Assembly: GCA_017629415.1 (NCBI GenBank)
Contig: JAGBXG010000157.1
Coordinates: 1-9,327 of the forward strand
Reading direction: 5' to 3'
Length of the DNA: 9,327 nt
Source: Pseudomonadota bacterium
GTDB lineage: Bacteria > Myxococcota > Bradymonadia > UBA4248
Part shown: in pieces, positions 6,120-9,327 of the stretch
How positions within the stretch are numbered: position 1 is the stretch's first letter
Layout: each line of letters begins with the position of its first letter
Program-made: the position numbers and the translations under genes
Notes under the pieces: model-generated
Databases searched by the model: none
Seen by the model: only the letters and a program-made list of their open reading frames with translations
Told to the model about the DNA's origin: nothing

Positions 6120-9100
6120 ATGGACCAAGATAAACAAAAAACTTTGGAACTTTCAGATTCTATTAAACTGACTGATTCATTGGAATCCTTTGGTATGGAT
6201 AAGGATACCGGTCATCAAGATTCAGAGTCCAAAAACAGCATTCCAATCGGCGGTGAATTCGATTGGGATGACTTAGGGGAAGAGTCTGAGGGGGATATCT
6301 GGAGTGAAATTTCCAATTCTTTCTCGGCCATGGGTAAAATGGCTTATGAAGACCCCGAAGAAGCTGCTGAAAAGGCTGAAGCTGATGCATCCAAAGACGA
6401 TGAAGCTGCTGAAGCAGTCAAAGCTGAGGATGCCAATAAAGCTGAGGATGCGGACAAAGCTGAGGATGCGGACAAAGCTGAGGATGCTGACAAAGCTGAG
6501 GATGCTGACAAAGCTGAGGATGCCAATAAAGCTGAGGATGCGGACAAAGCTGAGGATGCTGACAAAGCTGAGGATGCTGACAAAGCTGAGGATGCTGACA
6601 AAGCTGAAAAAGCTGAAAAAGCTGATGAAGATGGTGAGGCTGCTGAAGCTGATGAAGCTGATGAAGATGGTGAGGCTGAAAAACTCTTAATTTTATTGAG
6701 TCAGAATGCAGATGTTATTGATGACGATGAAGAAGAGGAAGACAGTGAAGCCGATGAAGCCGATGAAGAAGACGCTTCGGATAATGCTGAATCTGAAGAA
6801 TCTGGTGAAGTTCATCTCAGCGAACGTATGCGCATGGGAAATGTCATTCCCGAAGGAGAAGTGATTACCAGTGAGCATACGCTGAGCCGTGGTGTGGAAT
6901 ATGAGGAAGAAGTACTGTTGCAAGAAATCGAGCAGGATGCTCAGGAAGCTGAACAAAATAGTCCGCGTAGAGCTATTGTGCGTATTTTACTTGGTGTGCT
7001 GTGTGTTTTACTCGGTGTGCTCATTCTCGTTGTGATTTACACCCTGAATGATGGTGGCAAACCTAGTATTCAATATGCTCAAAAGGGTGTTTTCCAGCCG
7101 CTAGATCATGACTTTGCCCATGTCGCCCATGCCTCTGATTCAGGTCTCTATGCCATGTGCTCGATGACGCATGGTATGGTGATGGATAATCAGCAGATCG
7201 TATCTGAATTTTGGCCGGCAGCAAATGGATGCAAAGAAATCAGACTTTCTAAAGATGGTAAACGCGTTTGGTATCTCGATGCCCTGAATCATCTCCACGA
7301 AGTCAACCTTGAGGGCGATTACGGTTTTAATCCTCGCCTTTTGGGAACATTGGAAGAGTATGCAGGGTTTGGATTTGATATTCAGGGTAACACCGTATCG
7401 TATTTTGCCCTTGTTGAGCGTGTAAGCCCTGTTTTACGCACTTTAGATCTGGGAACGAATACCGTTAAAGACAGTAAACTTCCGGATGATGCATTGCCTT
7501 GTACCGGTATGACATCGAATCATTATGCTTATGTGAGTGAAGATGCGATTCATATTATGGGCTCGGATGATATCCATCACACATCTTCGCTTGCACGTGA
7601 TAAGCAAGGATGTATGCGTACTTCTGTTAAGGCCTGTGCCACCGATGGCGAAGAAAGCTGGAGTGTTCTGTGTGAAAACAATATTCACCAGGGCAAAGCT
7701 AAATCGGCCATTACGCCCGTGGCATTTGATGATGTCGGTGTGCGTTCTGCAGCCAAAACATTCCAGTTGATTCGCCATAAAAAAGGCACTGAAGTTCTGA
7801 CCACAGATAAATGGATTCGCATTAACAATGATGGAACTTCGAGTGATATCACCCTCAAACAGCCGCTGAATAATTTCTTTAAAGCCATGTGGACCGGTGA
7901 TGAACTCACTCCCATTCAAGGTACAGATAATGGCTTGTTGATGAGCATTGCTTTTGATGGTACCGTCAATATTCAGAAATCGGTAGAGCCATACAAAACC
8001 ATGGCTTCCGCTTTTGTCAATCAAGGCAATCATGCTGCCGTTTTCCATCAGGATAATAGTACGCCAGTACCACAGTCCCATGTCGTGATTTGGGATATGC
8101 AAAAGAGCCGCCCGGTAAAAACGATGACGTTTGAGGGTGCGATTTCGGATGTCAATATCTCTCATAGCGGAAAATTTGGCTTCGTGATTGCCAATCAAAA
8201 CATGATTTGGCTGAATTGGGCAGAACAGAATGTTATCGGTAATCCGCAAGCACTTAAAAAAGCAGTTTTAAACGTCGTTTGGGATGACACTGAAGAACAT
8301 GTTTTGGTTCAATACGAAGATAAATCCTATGACTTGCTCAAACGTGAAGATGCAGGCTTGAAACTTCTCCGCTCATACACGGCCGATGTCGTTCTTGCCT
8401 TTGCTCATGACGGCCTTATATGGCGATATGAAAAAGGCGATGTCATGCTTGAACGCACCGGAGATGGTTCGCTTTCGGTGGTTTTATCGAATTTGGGCGA
8501 AGCTCAGATTTCAGGTATGACAACAAACCGAAACGCAGATAATACCCTGTTCTGGGGGGTAAATGGCATTTGGATGTATGAACATGCCACAAAACAGTTC
8601 AAATCTTTGTCAGATAAATCTACGGTTTGGTTAACGCCCGACAGACAAGGCAAGTTCTGTGTCACCAATCACAGTATCATTAACCTTAACACCGCTGAAG
8701 CTACGCCGCTTCCTGATGATATGGAAACAACCCGGTTCTCCTGGACGGGAACGAACCAATATCTCATTGCCAATAACGGCAGCATTATCTTCGATTATAC
8801 GAACAACACTGTCCAGGCCATTCCGCAAGACAATAAGGCCATTCGTTTCATCGGTGACAATGCCGGTGTTCATCCCAGTGCCGATATTCTTCTCAATCAA
8901 CGCGGCAATGCTGTGGCAGTTGAAAGCCTGACATCCAGCATTATTCCCAAAGCACTTGCTGTGTTTGAAGGCAAAGACCAGACATCCTGGTGCTGGATTG
9001 ACGAAGAAGGCAATATTCAGGGCATCGGCAATACGTGCATCTCTTACCAAAAAGATGAACAAGGTATGACCAAACTTGCGGCGGATGATGCACTTGTCGC

Positions 9101-9327
9101 CATGCATACTCAAAAGGCATTGACGTGGCCGGCACCGCAGTCGTTTAAAGCGACACCGATGACCTTCAACACCGATGTCAATCTCTCCGTCAATGTGACT
9201 GTACCCGGAGCCATTATCGCATTTGCTTCTGCAACCGATCAGCTTCCGGACGGTTTGAAATTGGAGAATGGTATTGCGTCAGCACCGTTCAAAATGCAGC
9301 TTAAGCGTAATGAAGAATGGTTCTCAG
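6120..9327 (+). CDS. Large single-pass protein: acidic repeat N-terminus, periplasmic propeller-like region (3' end outside window)
   Basis: The frame is open from ATG 6120 through the last base, giving at least 1069 codons; the gene is cut by the window edge. Residues 1-100 are polar with a Trp-containing acidic patch (about 46-64). Residues 101-160 are ten hexapeptide repeats of KAED-A-(D/N), and 161-280 are strongly acidic Ala/Glu/Asp sequence. One hydrophobic helix (about 285-307), preceded by Arg283-Arg284, predicts a cytoplasmic N-terminus and a periplasmic C-terminal part. From about 308 on, blade-like segments of the form (D/S)GK-x-(V/F)-hydrophobic recur, such as SKDGKRVWYLD and SHSGKFGFVIANQ. 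This suggests a beta-propeller or related all-beta fold. Cysteines at 498, 506 and 518 and others could form disulfides. Near the window end LPDGLKLENG (from 1042) resembles Ig-like putative-Ig modules. I do not recognise the family, and no function is assigned. Its own spacer suggests independent transcription. Confidence 0.85.
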   Translation, partial: MDQDKQKTLELSDSIKLTDSLESFGMDKDTGHQDSESKNSIPIGGEFDWDDLGEESEGDIWSEISNSFSAMGKMAYEDPEEAAEKAEADASKDDEAAEAVKAEDANKAEDADKAEDADKAEDADKAEDADKAEDANKAEDADKAEDADKAEDADKAEDADKAEKAEKADEDGEAAEADEADEDGEAEKLLILLSQNADVIDDDEEEEDSEADEADEEDASDNAESEESGEVHLSERMRMGNVIPEGEVITSEHTLSRGVEYEEEVLLQEIEQDAQEAEQNSPRRAIVRILLGVLCVLLGVLILVVIYTLNDGGKPSIQYAQKGVFQPLDHDFAHVAHASDSGLYAMCSMTHGMVMDNQQIVSEFWPAANGCKEIRLSKDGKRVWYLDALNHLHEVNLEGDYGFNPRLLGTLEEYAGFGFDIQGNTVSYFALVERVSPVLRTLDLGTNTVKDSKLPDDALPCTGMTSNHYAYVSEDAIHIMGSDDIHHTSSLARDKQGCMRTSVKACATDGEESWSVLCENNIHQGKAKSAITPVAFDDVGVRSAAKTFQLIRHKKGTEVLTTDKWIRINNDGTSSDITLKQPLNNFFKAMWTGDELTPIQGTDNGLLMSIAFDGTVNIQKSVEPYKTMASAFVNQGNHAAVFHQDNSTPVPQSHVVIWDMQKSRPVKTMTFEGAISDVNISHSGKFGFVIANQNMIWLNWAEQNVIGNPQALKKAVLNVVWDDTEEHVLVQYEDKSYDLLKREDAGLKLLRSYTADVVLAFAHDGLIWRYEKGDVMLERTGDGSLSVVLSNLGEAQISGMTTNRNADNTLFWGVNGIWMYEHATKQFKSLSDKSTVWLTPDRQGKFCVTNHSIINLNTAEATPLPDDMETTRFSWTGTNQYLIANNGSIIFDYTNNTVQAIPQDNKAIRFIGDNAGVHPSADILLNQRGNAVAVESLTSSIIPKALAVFEGKDQTSWCWIDEEGNIQGIGNTCISYQKDEQGMTKLAADDALVAMHTQKALTWPAPQSFKATPMTFNTDVNLSVNVTVPGAIIAFASATDQLPDGLKLENGIASAPFKMQLKRNEEWFS
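6420..6599 (+). repeat. Ten 18-bp tandem repeats encoding KAEDA(D/N)
   Basis: Ten consecutive 18-base units each begin AAAGCTGAGGATGC and vary only in their last four bases. By these endings the order is CAAT, GGAC, GGAC, TGAC, TGAC, CAAT, GGAC, TGAC, TGAC, TGAC. Units 1-5 (6420-6509) and 6-10 (6510-6599) are therefore two copies of a 90-base block that differ at one base, in the third unit of each. The array encodes residues 101-160, with a net charge of about minus two per unit. Three shortened KAE/KAD steps follow at 6600-6623. Confidence 0.95.
6621..6678 (+). repeat. Direct repeat of about 22 bp downstream of the KAEDAD array
   Basis: The segment starting GCTGATGAAGATGGTGAGG occurs at 6621-6642 and again at 6657-6678. 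The offset is 36 bases, exactly two 18-base periods, so it looks like a diverged continuation of the neighbouring array. It encodes AD-EDGEAA-type acidic sequence. Confidence 0.75.

Noticed and set aside
6420..6599. CRISPR-like array
   Set aside because: The units are contiguous 18-bp repeats with no unique spacers, in frame within a coding sequence.
6344..6601. Minus-strand open frame encoding Ser/Ala/Leu repeats
   Set aside because: It is the antisense of the KAEDAD array; the repeat lacks stops in several frames. The plus frame continues as a long coherent protein.
6304..6690. Plus-strand frame encoding Lys/Leu/Arg/Met/Thr repeats
   Set aside because: It is an out-of-frame reading of the same array inside the 6120 gene, with no ribosome binding site of its own.
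7443..8249. Minus-strand open frame of 268 codons
   Set aside because: It is antisense to the large membrane protein gene, whose frame is uninterrupted and whose product has sensible composition. The antisense product shows no recognisable family.
8631..9113. Minus-strand open frame of 160 codons
   Set aside because: It is also antisense to the large gene, with no recognisable domain or ribosome binding site.

Overview
The window looks like chromosomal DNA from a Gram-negative bacterium with moderate GC content and the standard genetic code. It carries an inner-membrane RND/MMPL transporter and a very large membrane-anchored protein that appears to be periplasmic. Both contain acidic, low-complexity segments. 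I cannot name the organism. Large single-pass acidic/periplasmic proteins, long non-coding spacers and scattered palindromes would fit a deltaproteobacterial or myxococcal-type lineage, but that is a guess.

Layout: (1) 1-108 is a short spacer with a perfect 12-bp hairpin. (2) 109-3246, minus strand, encodes a 1045-residue two-halved RND-superfamily (MMPL-type) transporter ending in an acidic hexapeptide repeat tail. (3) 3247-4393 is about 1.1 kb without a credible gene. It separates two divergent genes and is full of DNA or RNA structure: a REP-like palindrome, a bulged palindrome with a T tract, a second copy of the 10-40 hairpin, a G-quadruplex motif, C-rich and G9 tracts, and a cluster of small hairpins. 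(4) 4394-5614, plus strand, is glyA (serine hydroxymethyltransferase), with unusual substitutions around the PLP lysine. (5) 5615-6119 is a roughly 500-bp spacer with a GC-rich triple hairpin and two upstream inverted repeats. (6) 6120 to the window end, plus strand, is an open-ended gene of at least 1069 codons. It encodes an acidic cytoplasmic N-terminus with ten KAEDAD-type repeats, one transmembrane helix, and a long periplasmic region with propeller-like sequence. It continues past the window.

The three genes show no operon relationship. Each has its own spacer, and only glyA has an assured metabolic role. The most distinctive signals are the 18-bp-period acidic repeats in two unrelated membrane proteins, the two-level organisation of the KAEDAD array, the unfamiliar architecture of the large protein, the TMTVHK variant of the SHMT active site, and two small families of dispersed palindromes that recur between spacers.
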